The notes under the pieces: model-generated | The model's database searches: none | What the model was told of the DNA's origin: nothing | The model's input: the letters and a program-made list of their open reading frames with translations, nothing else | From: Nannochloropsis oceanica | Lineage: Eukaryota > Sar > Eustigmatophyceae > Eustigmatales > Monodopsidaceae | Assembly: GCA_004519485.1 (NCBI GenBank) | Contig: CP038107.1 | Span: forward strand, 372,001-436,000 | DNA: 64,000 nucleotides | Direction of reading: 5' to 3' | Program-made: the position numbers and the translations under genes | Part shown: positions 41,637 through 52,949 of the stretch, in pieces | Layout: every line of letters starts with the position of its first letter | Numbering within the stretch: the first letter of the stretch is position 1

Positions 41637-43025
41637 ATGCCCTCCCTAAAACCCCCAAACAGCCCAAGCCCAAGCACTACCATGGAGACGACAGCAACAA
41701 TAGTGCCTGTATTGAGCTGCCGGCCCTGTCCCGGGCGGTCTTCCTATGCGTCCTGCCTTTCTCGCCTACCATTAGCGCTGCTTTTGTTCGTAGCTCTCCT
41801 GCCCGCTTCCGCCACCTCTTCGAGCAAACGCGCAAGCCTAGCCACCACCACCACCACAGCAACCACCACAAGAATGACCTCACTCTTCTCCAGCGTCCAG
41901 AAATGTATATTTCCTGGGTTTCCTTCATCATTTTCCCCAATAAAACGTCCCAATCCTGTCAGAAGTCAGCAACGCCACCCCCTTGCCCTTGCTGATTCCC
42001 GCCTCGGCCTCCACATGCAAGCCCTCCTAGGACGAACCAACAATGGAACCCGTCTAGCACTGGCTGGAGCACTCGCCGGTGGGTTCAGCAATCTTGTACT
42101 CTACCCCATTGATTTGGCAAAGACGTTAAAGCAGGCAGGCCCCTCATCCAAAGGTGCGTCCTTGGCCTCTCAAGCCCGCATCTACGGCCTGGGCTCGCTC
42201 TGGGCCGGTTTAACACCCGCCATCGTTGGATCAATGCCCTCGTCTGCCCTGTATTTTGGTGTGTACGAATACGTGAAACGCCGGTTGACTGTCCTCGCCA
42301 ATGCCTCCTCCGTCCCCATGACCTCGTCCTCCCCCTCCTCGACCGGAGATGATTTATACGGACAACGGCCCCACATTCTACGCCGGTGGCTGGTACATGC
42401 TGTGGCAGCTGCTTCGGGGAACACGGCCAGCTCCTTGGTGTTTGTTCCTAAAGAAGTGTTGAAACAACAGTTGCAGATGTACCGCAACAGTCATGGTGGT
42501 AGCTCGACGACCCTCCCTCGTGTCCTCGCATCCATTTTGAAAGATAAGGGCATTCTTGGTCTCTATAGTGGGTATCGAGCAACATTGCTCCGGAACATAC
42601 CCTCAGCCATTCTGCGATTTGCCCTCTACGAGGAATTCAAGCTTTTTTTAGGTGGAGGAGGGGCAGCAGCAGTCGTAGCAGCTGCAGGAGAAACAGGTGC
42701 AGCAAAATGGTTGAGCCTCAGCGCACCGCAGGTTGCGATCGCAGCAGGGGCCTTGGCAGGTGCCTTTTCGAGTGCAGCGACCACGCCATTGGATGTGGTA
42801 AAAACCCGGATGGCCATAAATGCGTGTCCGCCGGGGAGGGACGTACTAGGGTGTCTCGTTGAGGTTGCGCAACGGGAGGGCGTGCCGGGCTTGTACGCGG
42901 GCCTGGGATTCCGGGTGCTGTACTCAGCCTTGTTCACAGCAGTGGGCTTCTCGTCGTTTGAGGCCAGCAAGGCCTTGTTGGGGGTGGGGGATGGGGAAAG
43001 GCAGGGCGGGAGGAAGAAGGAGTAG
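41637..43025 (+). CDS. Mitochondrial carrier family protein, SAM-carrier-like, with signal-peptide-like leader
   Basis: Single exon; first in-frame ATG at 41637 gives 462 residues, a second at 41682 would start METTATIVP. Three carrier repeats are present with the signature at each odd helix: YPIDLAKTLKQ, VPKEVLKQQLQ and TPLDVVKTRM. Family glycines are seen in ALAGGFSN, GLYSGYRATLLRNIP and GALAGAFSS. The repeats resemble SAM carriers (Sam5p/SAMC group), but substrate contact residues were not assigned. Unlike typical carriers it has a ~150-residue N-terminal extension containing LPLALLLFVALLPASATSSS, a signal-peptide-like core. That suggests plastid envelope rather than mitochondrion, as for plant SAMC1 (inference). 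Confidence 0.85.
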   Translation: MPSLKPPNSPSPSTTMETTATIVPVLSCRPCPGRSSYASCLSRLPLALLLFVALLPASATSSSKRASLATTTTTATTTRMTSLFSSVQKCIFPGFPSSFSPIKRPNPVRSQQRHPLALADSRLGLHMQALLGRTNNGTRLALAGALAGGFSNLVLYPIDLAKTLKQAGPSSKGASLASQARIYGLGSLWAGLTPAIVGSMPSSALYFGVYEYVKRRLTVLANASSVPMTSSSPSSTGDDLYGQRPHILRRWLVHAVAAASGNTASSLVFVPKEVLKQQLQMYRNSHGGSSTTLPRVLASILKDKGILGLYSGYRATLLRNIPSAILRFALYEEFKLFLGGGGAAAVVAAAGETGAAKWLSLSAPQVAIAAGALAGAFSSAATTPLDVVKTRMAINACPPGRDVLGCLVEVAQREGVPGLYAGLGFRVLYSALFTAVGFSSFEASKALLGVGDGERQGGRKKE

Positions 43026-44218
43026 GTGTGGGGGGGGAGTGATACAAATGAATGTGTCAAATGAAGAGGAAGAGAGAGATGAGAGCGACGGCATGAAATA
43101 AGCAAAATGTTCTTCAAAATCAACATAAATCAGACTCTTCTTCTCGACTCTTTCAGGGCAAGTCTATATGGTTATGGGAGACGGAGCAGTATTTATGGAA
43201 AAAAGTGACGTTGAGTACGACGACCATCTCGTACGTCTTTCTTCTCGAGGTGTATTCCATCTGGATTCACGAGCCGTAGGAGAAAGAGGAGGCAGGGGGA
43301 GACAAGGAGGGAGGGGGCTTGTTGTTGACCGGCATGCGTAGATAAAAGGAGGAAACCCCAGTTGAAATTACAAGGTGCACGTGCTTCCCCTCGTTTTTCT
43401 TGACCTTCCCTTGTCGTTGTGTCGTCGCAGACCGCCGACTGTGGTTGCGGGTTACTAGGCGAGGACTGAGGTGGGTAGTGAGGGTGCCGACAAAACAGAG
43501 GTACGAAATGGGGTAAAGGAAATGTGCTATGTCTTGTCATGCTTGTGTGAGTAATAGCTTGGTAGGGGGAGCAAGCTTTGCCAGTCCCACCGGGCGCGGT
43601 GGATTGTGGGGATGCGCGTTGTATCCCAAATGTACAGAAATAGTGGTTAAGAGGAAGAGATAGGGAGAGCGGCGTTTTATTTGTGGCATGCACTTGAAAG
43701 TTCGATTTGAGTTTTGAGCGAGAAAACCCCAGAAAAAGTAGAGCAATAGAGGCCTGGTGTGTGTGGCTGGGAGTTTATAGATAGATAGGTGCCTTAGTCA
43801 CGGCAAATGAAAAAAACAGATCAAGATAAAATATATCTCGCGTGACAACGTATGTATCCTTGCTATCGTTGTCTCCCTTACTTTTTTATCTAATTTTTCC
43901 TTTCTCGGAGGGGATTGCCGAGCACATTTCTCAAGACAAGTAGACCGATACACGTGCCCATCATGTTCCGTCCTCTCCTTTCCCCTGTTCACACTCCTCT
44001 TTCACACTTCTCGCTGAAAGCGTTCTAGAACTTTCTGTGCGTCTTTTTATCCGTCTCTTTTGCTTTTTTATCTTCGCCGTCTTACTGCTTCGTGTCTTGT
44101 CCCAGCCACCGCGTTCCAGTGATCCAGTGCCGTTAATGAAAGGGGCTGAACCTATCAACTACGACAACAACAAAGTACATGTGGAAAAGCGACCTATCGG
44201 TCCTAATCCTGAATTCGT
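43026..44218. other. Convergent intergenic region
   Basis: 1.2 kb between the stops of the carrier (+) and the cyclophilin (-). Short frames on the minus strand (43193-43693 and others) show no recognisable motif. No gene or RNA supported. Confidence 0.4.
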
Positions 44219-45435
44219 TTACTTTAGCTCCCCCGAGTCGGCAATCACCACCGGGGTCTTGACCGTCCCGTCATTGCTGCCCAAGCCCTCGATCATCTTG
44301 ACCACGTCCATGCCCTCCAGCACCTCGCCAAACACAACATGACGCCCGTCCAACCTATATAGAAAATGCAACAAGACAAAAAAAAAGGGAAAAGGAAGGA
44401 TAAGGTCAATGAATAACAATAAACGTGGGAGTGCCAATATGAAGCAAACAGGTACGATGTATGGATAAATGAGTAAAAGCAGACAGGACTACCAATAAGA
44501 AATACAAAACCCATACTAAGCAATACTAAAACCCAAATTAATCAAAACAAAAACCCAAACCAACAGTACCAGGAGGTGACCACCGTGGTAATGAAAAATT
44601 GGGAGCCGTTGGTGTCACGCCCGGCATTGGCCATAGACAGGAGGCCCGGGCGAGAGTGCTTGAGGGTGAAATTTTCGTCAGCAAATTTGGCTCTGTGATG
44701 TGGCGAGAAAATAGAAAGGAAAAGAGAAAAGAGTCCGTGAGCCGTGAGCGGAAGCTGATGGAACAAACATTCAGAAATGGTGTTACCTTGCTCGATAGAG
44801 AAGCATTTTTTTCAAAATGTGCCTCGTCACCATTCATCCCAACAAACCCTTCTATTCTGTCACACATACCCATAGATAGACTCGCCGCCCATGCCATTGC
44901 CGTGGGTGAAGTCCCCGCCCTGCAACATGAAGGAGGGAATCACACGATGGAACTTGGACCCCTTGTAGGTGAGCTCATGACCCTGCTTGCCCATGCCCTT
45001 CTCGCCCGTGCAAAGCGCGCGGAAATTCTCCACAGTCTTAGGGACGGTGTTCCCGTACAGCCCAAAGACGATGCGGCCCGCGGGCTGGGAAAGAGGGTGC
45101 GAGCGATGCGAAGGGGTAGGAGGCGATGCGAGGAATTGATAAGCTTCTTGATGCCTGCCATCACGTTACCGAAAAGAAACGTACCTTGTCCCCCACGTTG
45201 ATGTCAAAGAAGACCTTATGAGTCACCTTGGTTGCATCGTCAGCCGCGCTGTGTATTTGGTGCGTGGCAGAATGGAGTTTATGCTTGAGATGAACAAAAA
45301 GGAAACGAACGAATAACTACGTTCGAATGCTCACTGAGATTCGACTACGGGGAAAAAATAGGGGGTGCGTGTGGGTGCGTACCTGACGGCGAGAGCGGCC
45401 ATACCAGCCAGAAAGGAAAATGTCTTACTGAGCAT
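44219..45435 (-). CDS. PPIB: Secretory-pathway cyclophilin (peptidyl-prolyl isomerase, CypB-like)
   Basis: Five exons on the minus strand: 45383-45435, 45185-45248, 44870-45084, 44570-44692 and 44219-44354; every intron is GT-AG (donors GTACGC, GTACGT, GTATGT, GTACTG); 196 residues. The signal peptide is [19 protein letters not shown]. The core has [38 protein letters not shown], the active-site [23 protein letters not shown] (catalytic Arg), [18 protein letters not shown], and [19 protein letters not shown]. All residues usual for activity and cyclosporin binding are present. It ends GELK, not HDEL, so ER retention is not certain. This is the most intron-dense gene in the window. Confidence 0.95.
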
Positions 45436-45818
45436 CGTCGATGTAGGTGTATATAATCTGTTTTGATCGTGCAGTGCAGGGATGGGAGTGTTCAGATGAA
45501 GCGAAGAAGCTTGTGGAACTTCTCGGCGAAGCGCGTGTGCGGAAAGAGTGATGCCGGCGATTCTAGCAACGGCGGGCGACCAGTCGCATCTGCGCTGTAC
45601 AATGCACAAGAGAGGGCGTGTGCGAAATATTGGAGCGCGGACCGGGAGGGAGAAAGGAACACTGCGTGTACCAGGCAAGGGGCGTGGGTGGGCAACCAGC
45701 CGGGGCGGACTTGCTGTCTTCCGGGTCGCATCTTTGTCGTGAGTTTCGTTTGCCTGCCCCACTCCCGCTCCCCCATCCCACGCATCATTACACACGCAAC
45801 AGGAAAATCAGGCAGTCA
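45436..45818. promoter_or_regulatory. Divergent promoter region, cyclophilin / Prune
   Basis: 383 bp between two start codons on opposite strands, presumably holding both promoters. No distinctive element seen. Confidence 0.4.
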
Positions 45819-48189
45819 ATGCCTGGTCATGGTCCCAGAGCCACTTTCCTTTCCCTCCTCGTTACTAGCGCAGTGGTTGCATTTTCTCCCACCTCCAGGT
45901 CCAGAAGCATTTTCTTCCTCTTCAGTCCACGCCGGTGCGACCCCCTCCTCTTCTCATTTGCCACTCGTCTTAACCCAGCACCCACGCAGATGGCTTCTTC
46001 CTCTCCTTCCCTAACCCCATTGACGATTCCGTCGTTTCTAAAAGGAGCTCGTTCGGCGTTGCTCGAAGCCAATAAGAAGCACATCAAGGTAGTTGTAGGG
46101 AACGAAGCGGCCGATGCCGACACCATTGTCTCCTCTATCTGCCTTGCCCACTACTTGCATGCCACCCGCTCCTCCGAGGACAGCGCAGCAGGTGTACAAT
46201 ATGTGCCTGTCTTGCCCTTGCCACGCGCCGAGCTCAAGTTTCGGCCTGAGACATTGCTGCTGTTTCGTTTGGCGAATCTGAAGGAGACTACTGTAAGCGA
46301 CATGGTCTTCATCGACGAAGTGGACTTAACCGAGGCCGCTGCCGAAGGGAAGCTTGCTGGCGTGATACTCACGGATCACAACAAGATTACCGAGCCCCTG
46401 CAGGGTCTGGGAGAGGTAATTTGCCTTGTCCTTTCCTTATGTGGAACTATTTATGTTCGTCACCACTATCCCATCACCCAATCTTCCATCCCTCTCCCCG
46501 TCCCTCCCTCCCTCCCTCTACCCACTCAGCTGATCGAAGGCATTGTCGATCACCACGAAGACCAAGGCCTTTACGAATGGATCACGGACTCCAAGCGTGA
46601 CATCGCGTTTTCGTCCGAACCGCCCGACTTGGATAGCAACCACAAGCACAATAACCGCGATCACAACAACAGCTGCAGCAGCATCGACAGCGAAAATGAC
46701 CTGAGTATCAGTCGCAGCCTGAGTACCAATAGTGTAACTGTTGGCCGTGCTTTAGTGGCATCTACATGCACGTTAGTGGCAGAGCGATACCTCGGCCACC
46801 CCTCCTCCTCCTCCTCCTCCTCCTCCTTCTCCCCCTACTCCTCCTCTTCCTCCCTCCTGACCACTCCCGTGGCATTACTCCTCCTAGGAGTCATCTTATT
46901 GGATTCTGTATCTTTGGATGAAAGGGCGGGAAAAGTCACCCCAAGGGACGAGAAGGCTGCAAGAGCATTGATGGAGATTGTGGCAGGGAGGGAGGGAGGG
47001 ATTGGTGGAGGGAAGGAGGCCTTGTATAAGCAGCTGTCGGGGGCGAAGTTTGATCGAGAGTGAGTATGGAAGAGTTCGTCGGTGTTCTTGTCCATGTGGC
47101 TGCTTCGTCTCCCCTATTTGCCTAAGGCAGAAGCATAAGTATGAAGGCATCAAGCTATGTCCTTATATTTTTGATATTTTTTTCCATTTGTCGCCAACTC
47201 CCTCCTCTGTACTTCCAATCCCCTCCCACTGTGTCCAGGTGGTGGCGCTCTTTGGAGGTAGAAGAAGTGTTAGGGCTTGACTATAAGTCCTTCAAGGCCT
47301 GCACTCAAAGCTGTATTTCCCTTCGATACGGAATGAGCTCAATTCTTTTGCCCTTGGAAGGTAAGTGTGTGTGTGGCATAAGAGAGATGGAAGGAGGGAG
47401 GGAGGGAGGTGGAGGAGTAAGGGGATGGAGGATTAAGGGGATAACGATGTGTATTGCCGCATAGATTTGTTTTTGCTGAAATCTTAAAAGAATAGAATAA
47501 TTTGTCTTTTCTCATGAAAGAACACAATTATCCCATCTCTCTTTTGTAGACACACGGATATCCACACAGAGACACACACATAGACACACACACAAACACA
47601 CACAAACACACGCAAATACACCGACTCTCTAAAGCCGCGCCCTTTCGATCATACCCATCCTTCAGACCCTCACCACTATCCCGAGGCATCGAAGTTCTAG
47701 TCCTCATATCCAAGCAGGCCGAGGTACTCAACCATCAACACACCTCACCCTTGCCCTGCCGATCCCCCACCCCAAACCATACATATGTATAAATATGTAG
47801 ATTTTCTGAAGGAAGGGTTATCTGTCGAAAGTGCCTTGGAGACGTTCGCCACTTCCCGAGGTATTGAACTCCTCGTACTCATGTTCCTCGTCATGCCGGA
47901 GGAAGGAAAGGAGGGGGGAGAGGTGCTCCGACGCGCACTTGCCATCTACGCCTCTCATCCCTCTTTTGGATCTCGACTCGCAGAGCTTTTGCTTTCCTCA
48001 GGTACGGAGGCAGAAGGGTTGGCACTGGAGCCCGTGGAGGTGGAAGTAGGAGGGATAGATGGAGGGAGGGGTGGAGAAAGGAGATTGTGGTGTTTTCGCC
48101 AGGGGAACACGCAGGCTTCGAGGAAACAGGTGGGGCCTATTTTTAAGAGGATCTTGGAGGAGGGGGGGGAGGAATTGTTGTCGAAGTGA
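45819..48189 (+). CDS. PRUNE: Prune/PPX1-type DHH polyphosphatase with plastid-type leader
   Basis: Four exons: 45819-46415, 46530-47059, 47239-47360 and 47801-48189; all GT-AG; 545 residues. DHH-family exopolyphosphatase/pyrophosphatase motifs appear in order: VVVGNEAADADTIVSS (motif I), VILTDHNK (II), EGIVDHHEDQG (III, with the DHH) and LLLGVILLDSVSL (IV), followed by the DHHA2 region (WWRSLEVEEVLGLDYKSF, LEDFLKEGLSVESALETF). The likely reaction is hydrolysis of short-chain polyphosphate. The N-terminus MPGHGPRATFLSLLVTSAVVAF|SPTSRSRSIFF is a signal peptide plus AF site and basic transit region; a second ATG (MASSSPSLTPL) could give a cytosolic form. Exon 2 has a Ser/Asn/His-rich insert. 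The C-terminus runs into a 74-bp minisatellite whose first copy supplies the stop codon. Confidence 0.88.
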
Positions 48190-48335
48190 CTTCGAGGAAG
48201 CAGGTGGGGCCTATTTTGAAGAGGATCTTGGAGGAGGGGGGGGAGGTATTGTTGTCGAAGTGACTTCGAGGAAGCAGGTGGGGCCTATTTTGAAGGGGAT
48301 CTTGGAGGAGGGGGGGGGGTATTGTTGTCTAAGTG
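48110..48335 (+). repeat. 74-bp minisatellite across the Prune stop codon
   Basis: Three tandem copies; the marker GGTGGGGCCTATTTT starts at 48129, 48203 and 48277, a period of 74 bp. Each copy contains a G run of 8-10 bases and the string GTCGAAGTGA, whose TGA in the first copy ends the Prune frame at 48187-48189. As 74 is not a multiple of three, copy-number or G-run changes would alter the C-terminus. Confidence 0.88.
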
Positions 48336-49032
48336 ACGAAAGAGGTAGAGGGTCGCGGATGGACGCATGATGATCATGACGATGGTGGTGGTGATTGCTC
48401 CTTCAAACTCGAGACGTAAAGCAGCAAAAAAACAAAGAGCGCATAGAGGAAAGGAAGAAAAAAAAGGGGGGGGGGCGCAAAAAGAAAGAAACCAAATACC
48501 ACCAACAAAAGCAACGCAGCAAGCGTGTACATTAGTAGTGTTTCAAAACGTTGACGGTGCTTTCGGAATGTAATTAAAACTATATTTGTTTCTGTACTCT
48601 TTGCTTATCCTTCCACCGTTGCCCCTTGCTTTAGGATGCGAGGTAGTAGCAGTGGCTGCTATGTGAAAAATGTGTTCGTGCGCGTCCGTAGGTGAAATGG
48701 GATGGTGCCCTGTTGATATAAAGGAATGCGTGGGGAAGAGAAGGTGGAAGGAGAGAGGGAAGGAAGTATGTGTCAATACGACGGCTGATTCCCCCCGCCA
48801 AAGAAGAAGGGACAAGAGATAAAAATTGTATAAAGTTTGGCTGGTAGTTAATCTCAGAGAGAAGATTAGAAAATCACTCATCATCCACCCTTGCCCTTAT
48901 GACAAGGGAAGCGGTGTACGTTGACACGCATGATAGTTTAAAGTTATTCATCAGGTTGACCACCAAACCCACAAACATACACATATATCCACCCATCCTA
49001 ACTTCACACAAGGGTACATACCTTGTCCTGGT
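48336..49032. other. Convergent intergenic region
   Basis: Between Prune (+) and the RRM/RGG gene (-). It has A- and G-runs at 48425-48480 and nothing that supports a gene; probably 3' UTRs. Confidence 0.45.
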
Positions 49033-50445
49033 CTACCTCCCACCTCCTCGTCCTATTCCTCCTCCTCCTCTGCCGCGACCACAGCCGTAGCCCCGCCCAC
49101 GTCCTCCACCACCTCCACGCCCGGCCCCTCCGAAGCCACCACGACCGCGTACAGAGCCAAATACCCGCGTTATATCGTAATCATCCCCGTGTCCTTTAGC
49201 ACCAACACCCGTAGCACCACTGTCTCTCCCGGTGCTGCTGCTTTTGCTCGTCTTGTCCATAGCATCGCCTAGTTCGTTGTGGTGCGGCATCCCCCACCCC
49301 CGCTCTTCCTCCTCCTCTTCTTCATCCGTAACCTCCTCCGGCTCTTCCTGCTGCTGTTGTGGCTGCTCACTCTTTCCCTTCGTCCTCTTGACCGGCGGCG
49401 CCCCCCCCTTCCCTTTCTCTTCTTTCATCTCTCCAGGCACATACGGAACACCAGCAGTCTGCGCCGCCCGTCTCGCCTTGGTCATGGCCGTATCCGCCAG
49501 GACTGCCTCAATTCCCTCATCGATGACCCGCTTGGCCAGCATCATAAAGTAAGCAGAGCGGTTTCTCAACCTATCCCTGTCCTCTGCACAATACGCTTCC
49601 AAAATCGCCGACGCCATCCCCCCATCGTACCGAGTCAACAAGCCCACAGCTTGCTCATCCAACTCCCCCGGCTTGAGTTCACCAGCTTCAATCTTTTCCT
49701 TTAGAATCCGATTGCAAGTCGCTCGCAATGCCACCTTCTGCTCCCCGCGCAGCGCCGTGATCTTCTCCTTGCGCTTATCCACGTTCTTGCCTCCACACGA
49801 CCGCTCCACGTTAATCACCCGCCCATCCAACTTGGTGTGGTGCAATGACAGGCATTTATACTGATTCTCGGCATCGATCAGCGTAACGAATGCCTGACCA
49901 CGTGACTTACCAGTGCCCTTCTCGGTGAGCAACCGCACATGCACGATGCCTGCCACTCCACCCTTCTCCAAGTGCTCCTGCAATGCCTCGGCAGTTGTCT
50001 TAAATCCAAGCTGTCCCACGAAGACAATGTGGGGGGTTTCCACGGATCGTTTTCTCTTTACGCGAGTGCTGGTGTCTGCATTAATTTGGGTTGCGACTGG
50101 GCCTGCTTCTTGCGCTGCCCGCCCTTGCGCGCGCTTGTAGAGACGCCGCTGCTTGGCATTCAGGCTCTCTAGACCTCCAGGAGGCATGGTAAACGGCATG
50201 ATATCCTTACTTGACACCTTTTTGGCGACAGATTCGATGAGGGAAGGGGTAGTAGTGGTATTCTTACCCTTAGTTATAGAAACAGAAGTGACTTTGGTCT
50301 TGGTGATGGTGGTGGGAGTCGGGGGCGCAAGGGGGCCAGACTCGGCTGCCATCCTCTCTTGTGCCCGTCGAAGCAGCCGCCGTTCCTTGGCATTCAGTTC
50401 CTTGGTGCCAGCTATACTACTGCTTGCCACGCCCCTAGTGGCCAT
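49033..50445 (-). CDS. RRM/RGG-type RNA-binding protein, probably nucleolar
   Basis: 470 residues, no intron, ATG at 50445. A single RRM lies at about residues 138-217, with RNP2 IVFVGQL and RNP1 KSRGQAFVTL. Before it are two copies of a ~24-residue motif, LNAKERRLLRRAQERMAAESGPLA (17-40) and LNAKQRRLYKRAQGRAAQEAGPVA (95-118). After it comes a helical, Lys/Glu-rich region, an acidic run, and a C-terminal RGG box (GRGRGYGCGRGRGGGG). RGG boxes are common PRMT1 substrates, and a PRMT1 gene lies in this window. The RRM plus basic motifs suggests ribosome biogenesis or pre-mRNA handling, but I do not recognise an exact orthologue. Confidence 0.85.
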   Translation of the reverse strand: MATRGVASSSIAGTKELNAKERRLLRRAQERMAAESGPLAPPTPTTITKTKVTSVSITKGKNTTTTPSLIESVAKKVSSKDIMPFTMPPGGLESLNAKQRRLYKRAQGRAAQEAGPVATQINADTSTRVKRKRSVETPHIVFVGQLGFKTTAEALQEHLEKGGVAGIVHVRLLTEKGTGKSRGQAFVTLIDAENQYKCLSLHHTKLDGRVINVERSCGGKNVDKRKEKITALRGEQKVALRATCNRILKEKIEAGELKPGELDEQAVGLLTRYDGGMASAILEAYCAEDRDRLRNRSAYFMMLAKRVIDEGIEAVLADTAMTKARRAAQTAGVPYVPGEMKEEKGKGGAPPVKRTKGKSEQPQQQQEEPEEVTDEEEEEEERGWGMPHHNELGDAMDKTSKSSSTGRDSGATGVGAKGHGDDYDITRVFGSVRGRGGFGGAGRGGGGGRGRGYGCGRGRGGGGIGRGGGR

Positions 50446-51467
50446 CTCGCTCTATGCTTTTGGTGATGACGGTGGTTTTGGCAAGGGAAGTGAATTAGAT
50501 ACTGGGGCATGGCGGGGCGGGGCGGGTGGATGAGGGGAGCAAAAGCCGGCCACTCGATCCCCAGCGTGCCAATGACGACAATAACATCTAAAAGTGCTTA
50601 CAAAGGTGCGGCACAAATGCCAGTGAGTATCAATCACGCATTGCTGTGCATTGATAAGGTTAAAGGAGACGCTTGGCCATCAGCTTTCCCCTCCCACACC
50701 GGGGGTGCACGAATAGAAAGACTTCAGCAAGGATAATTCAGAGCAAAATTAGGAGGAGCATAGGGACGAACGCAAAGTTACGCAAGTAGTGGAGGAAGAA
50801 ATAAGCATTTTCCGGGTTTGGGGTGCGTTCATCGGTAGGGTTCAGCGCCATGTCTTGTCGGTGGGTCAACGGCTGAGGGGAGGTCCTCCGAGGCGGGGGA
50901 GAGTGGATTCGCTGAAGCCGGGTAGTTGGGCGGGATAAGTCTCTGCACCAAGAAGGACATGTGATCAAAATGAATCTCTTTCATGATGTTTTTTTACCTA
51001 TTCCTTGCATTCGATGTTGCTCAAGTACTGCTCTTGCTTTCTTGACTGCCTTGGTCATCATTGCTGCTGCTTGGACTAACTACATCCAGGGGATGTAAAG
51101 GGCCAGGCGATAGCTACAGTATGTGCACGCGTGCCACGACGATCGGAACGAGAGATGCATAAAAGGATCCTTGCGCCTAAACTCATGTATGCAGGGACCA
51201 ACTGTTACTCCGGCGGTTTTTCTTCTTTTTTCTTCTCGTTGATTTTTCTTCAGAGGCATGTGGAAGGAACTGCAAAACACGCACGACCACAAAAAAAAAA
51301 CAGACATGGGGAGGAAAGGGACAGAAATATTGCACCTTGAAAAAGCTTGCTAGCTTAGATATAGGCTCCTGTACAAGGGAGAGGGAGGATTTTTTCCCAT
51401 CTGTCTTGCTTTGGTCTCTCTTCCCCCTCTGCATGTGGCCATCCCTCTCTTCATCACCAATAATCTT
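50446..51467. other. Intergenic region between the RRM/RGG gene and infA
   Basis: 1.0 kb containing the 5' flank of the RRM/RGG gene (left) and the 3' flank of infA (right). The several short frames have no recognisable features and no splice context. Nothing supportable seen. Confidence 0.4.
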
Positions 51468-52188
51468 TTAGGAGGAAGGAGGAGGAGGGGGGGCATCAGG
51501 CGTAGGGAATTGCGGAGACCCAGGGCGATCCTTTCCAGGGCCTCGCGAGCGGTAGGTGATGCGGCCACGTGTTAAATCATAGGGAGAGAGCTCGACCTTG
51601 ACGGGGTCGCCGACAAGGACACGCACAAAGTTTTTGCGCATTTTCCCAGATGTGGAGCAGACAATGACGGCCTTGGTAGCCAGGAGCTCAACTCGAAACT
51701 TGGCATTGGGGAGAGATTCCTTGACGATGCCGTCCACCTTTGATGGGGAGAATGAAGGGAAGAGTGTGAGAAATCCAGGAGAGGAGAATTGGACATGTGT
51801 CGCCGGCTGGTCATTCATGGAACGTACCTCAATCACGTCCGACTCCTTGTTCTTCTTGGCCCACAATGCCGTTGAAGACGACTGTTGTTGAAGCCATTGA
51901 TGTGTATGGTAGGGATGGAGAACGAAAGAAATGACGAGGTGTGAGCGCGGGTGCGTAGACAATTTAACAAAATGATTTCGTGCGTCCCTGTTTCCACCAC
52001 GTTCCCACCTGGAAATGGAGCTGCTCGCCAACCCGTCTGTCCATGTGCTGTCTTTGACTGTTGGCGCTGCTATCTCCAACAATCCCCTTTCCTGCTCGTG
52101 GTAGCGGTCCCATAAACGCCGTCGCTTGCTCTACAAGCATCAATATGACTGCTACCGCCGCAACAAGGATCGAAGCCCGGCCTAACAT
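51468..52188 (-). CDS. infA: Plastid translation initiation factor IF-1
   Basis: Three exons: 52009-52188, 51828-51881 and 51468-51737; GT-AG introns (donors GTGGGA and GTACGT), all phase 0; 167 residues. The core is a complete IF-1 S1/OB fold: [57 protein letters not shown]-1 occupies the A site of the bacterial-type small subunit during initiation. The leader has a signal peptide ([21 protein letters not shown]) ending [13 protein letters not shown], an ASAFAP-type site, then a basic transit segment, so it serves the plastid. Odd point: a ~25-residue Pro-rich tail after the OB fold. Confidence 0.93.
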
Positions 52189-52949
52189 AATTGACACTTT
52201 TATGGAAGGATCGATTGCAAGGAGGGGAAATGAATAATCCTACCGAAATTTGGGAGCGCCGGTGCTGTTTTGATGTGGCGGGGAGTGCGGCGCCAAGCGA
52301 CATACCCCGGCACGCACGCACTCGCTAAGCCTACGCACAGTCATGCTCTCCCTCCAAGGCCAAAAACCATGCCATGCAAGCCAACCCTCCTGAAACTCAC
52401 CTTAATGGTCTCTGCTGCGTATGCTTCACGTTATTGGGTGCCCCTCTGTGTTGAGCGTGGTGGAAGTGGAAGGAAAAAAGAGGATGTTTGTGCGTGGGTG
52501 GCTGCTGCAGCAGGTGGGTGAGTTGCTGATAGAAGTATTGCTTTCCGGCCCAACAAGAGCTCGAAGAGGTAGTCCATGACGATCCTCTGCCTTGCTTAGA
52601 GCAGGGTAGGGCAGGCTTGTCATTGGATGCTTGTTTCTGGTGTGTTAAGACGCTGCAACACGCACAACGCGGCTCGTCTCACTCACTTCACATGATTGTG
52701 GTGATTGTCAATGAGCAACTTCCACCTCATTTCCTGCCTTACGCACATGACAACATTCCCTTTCCTCCTATTTTCCCCCTTTTTCTCACTCATAAGTCTT
52801 CATACTTCTCTTCTTTCTCGTCCTTCTCTCTCCTCGGGCACCGCTCATCGCTGCCCCGCCCAACCAACCTCTCCTCCAACCTCCTGCTCCTCTCCTCCTC
52901 CTCTTCCTCCTTTTCCTCCTCCTCTTACAACACTACCATAGCCAACGTC
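52189..52949. promoter_or_regulatory. Divergent promoter region, infA / coiled-coil gene
   Basis: Lies between two divergent starts. The frame of the coiled-coil gene is open from 52617, but the upstream codons are pyrimidine-rich and not protein-like, so this is taken as promoter and 5' UTR. Strong C/T bias at 52730-52940. Confidence 0.4.

Noticed and set aside
48129-48330. Regular direct repeats resembling a CRISPR array
   Set aside because: The 74-bp units are identical throughout with no unique spacers, and the host is eukaryotic; it is a minisatellite.
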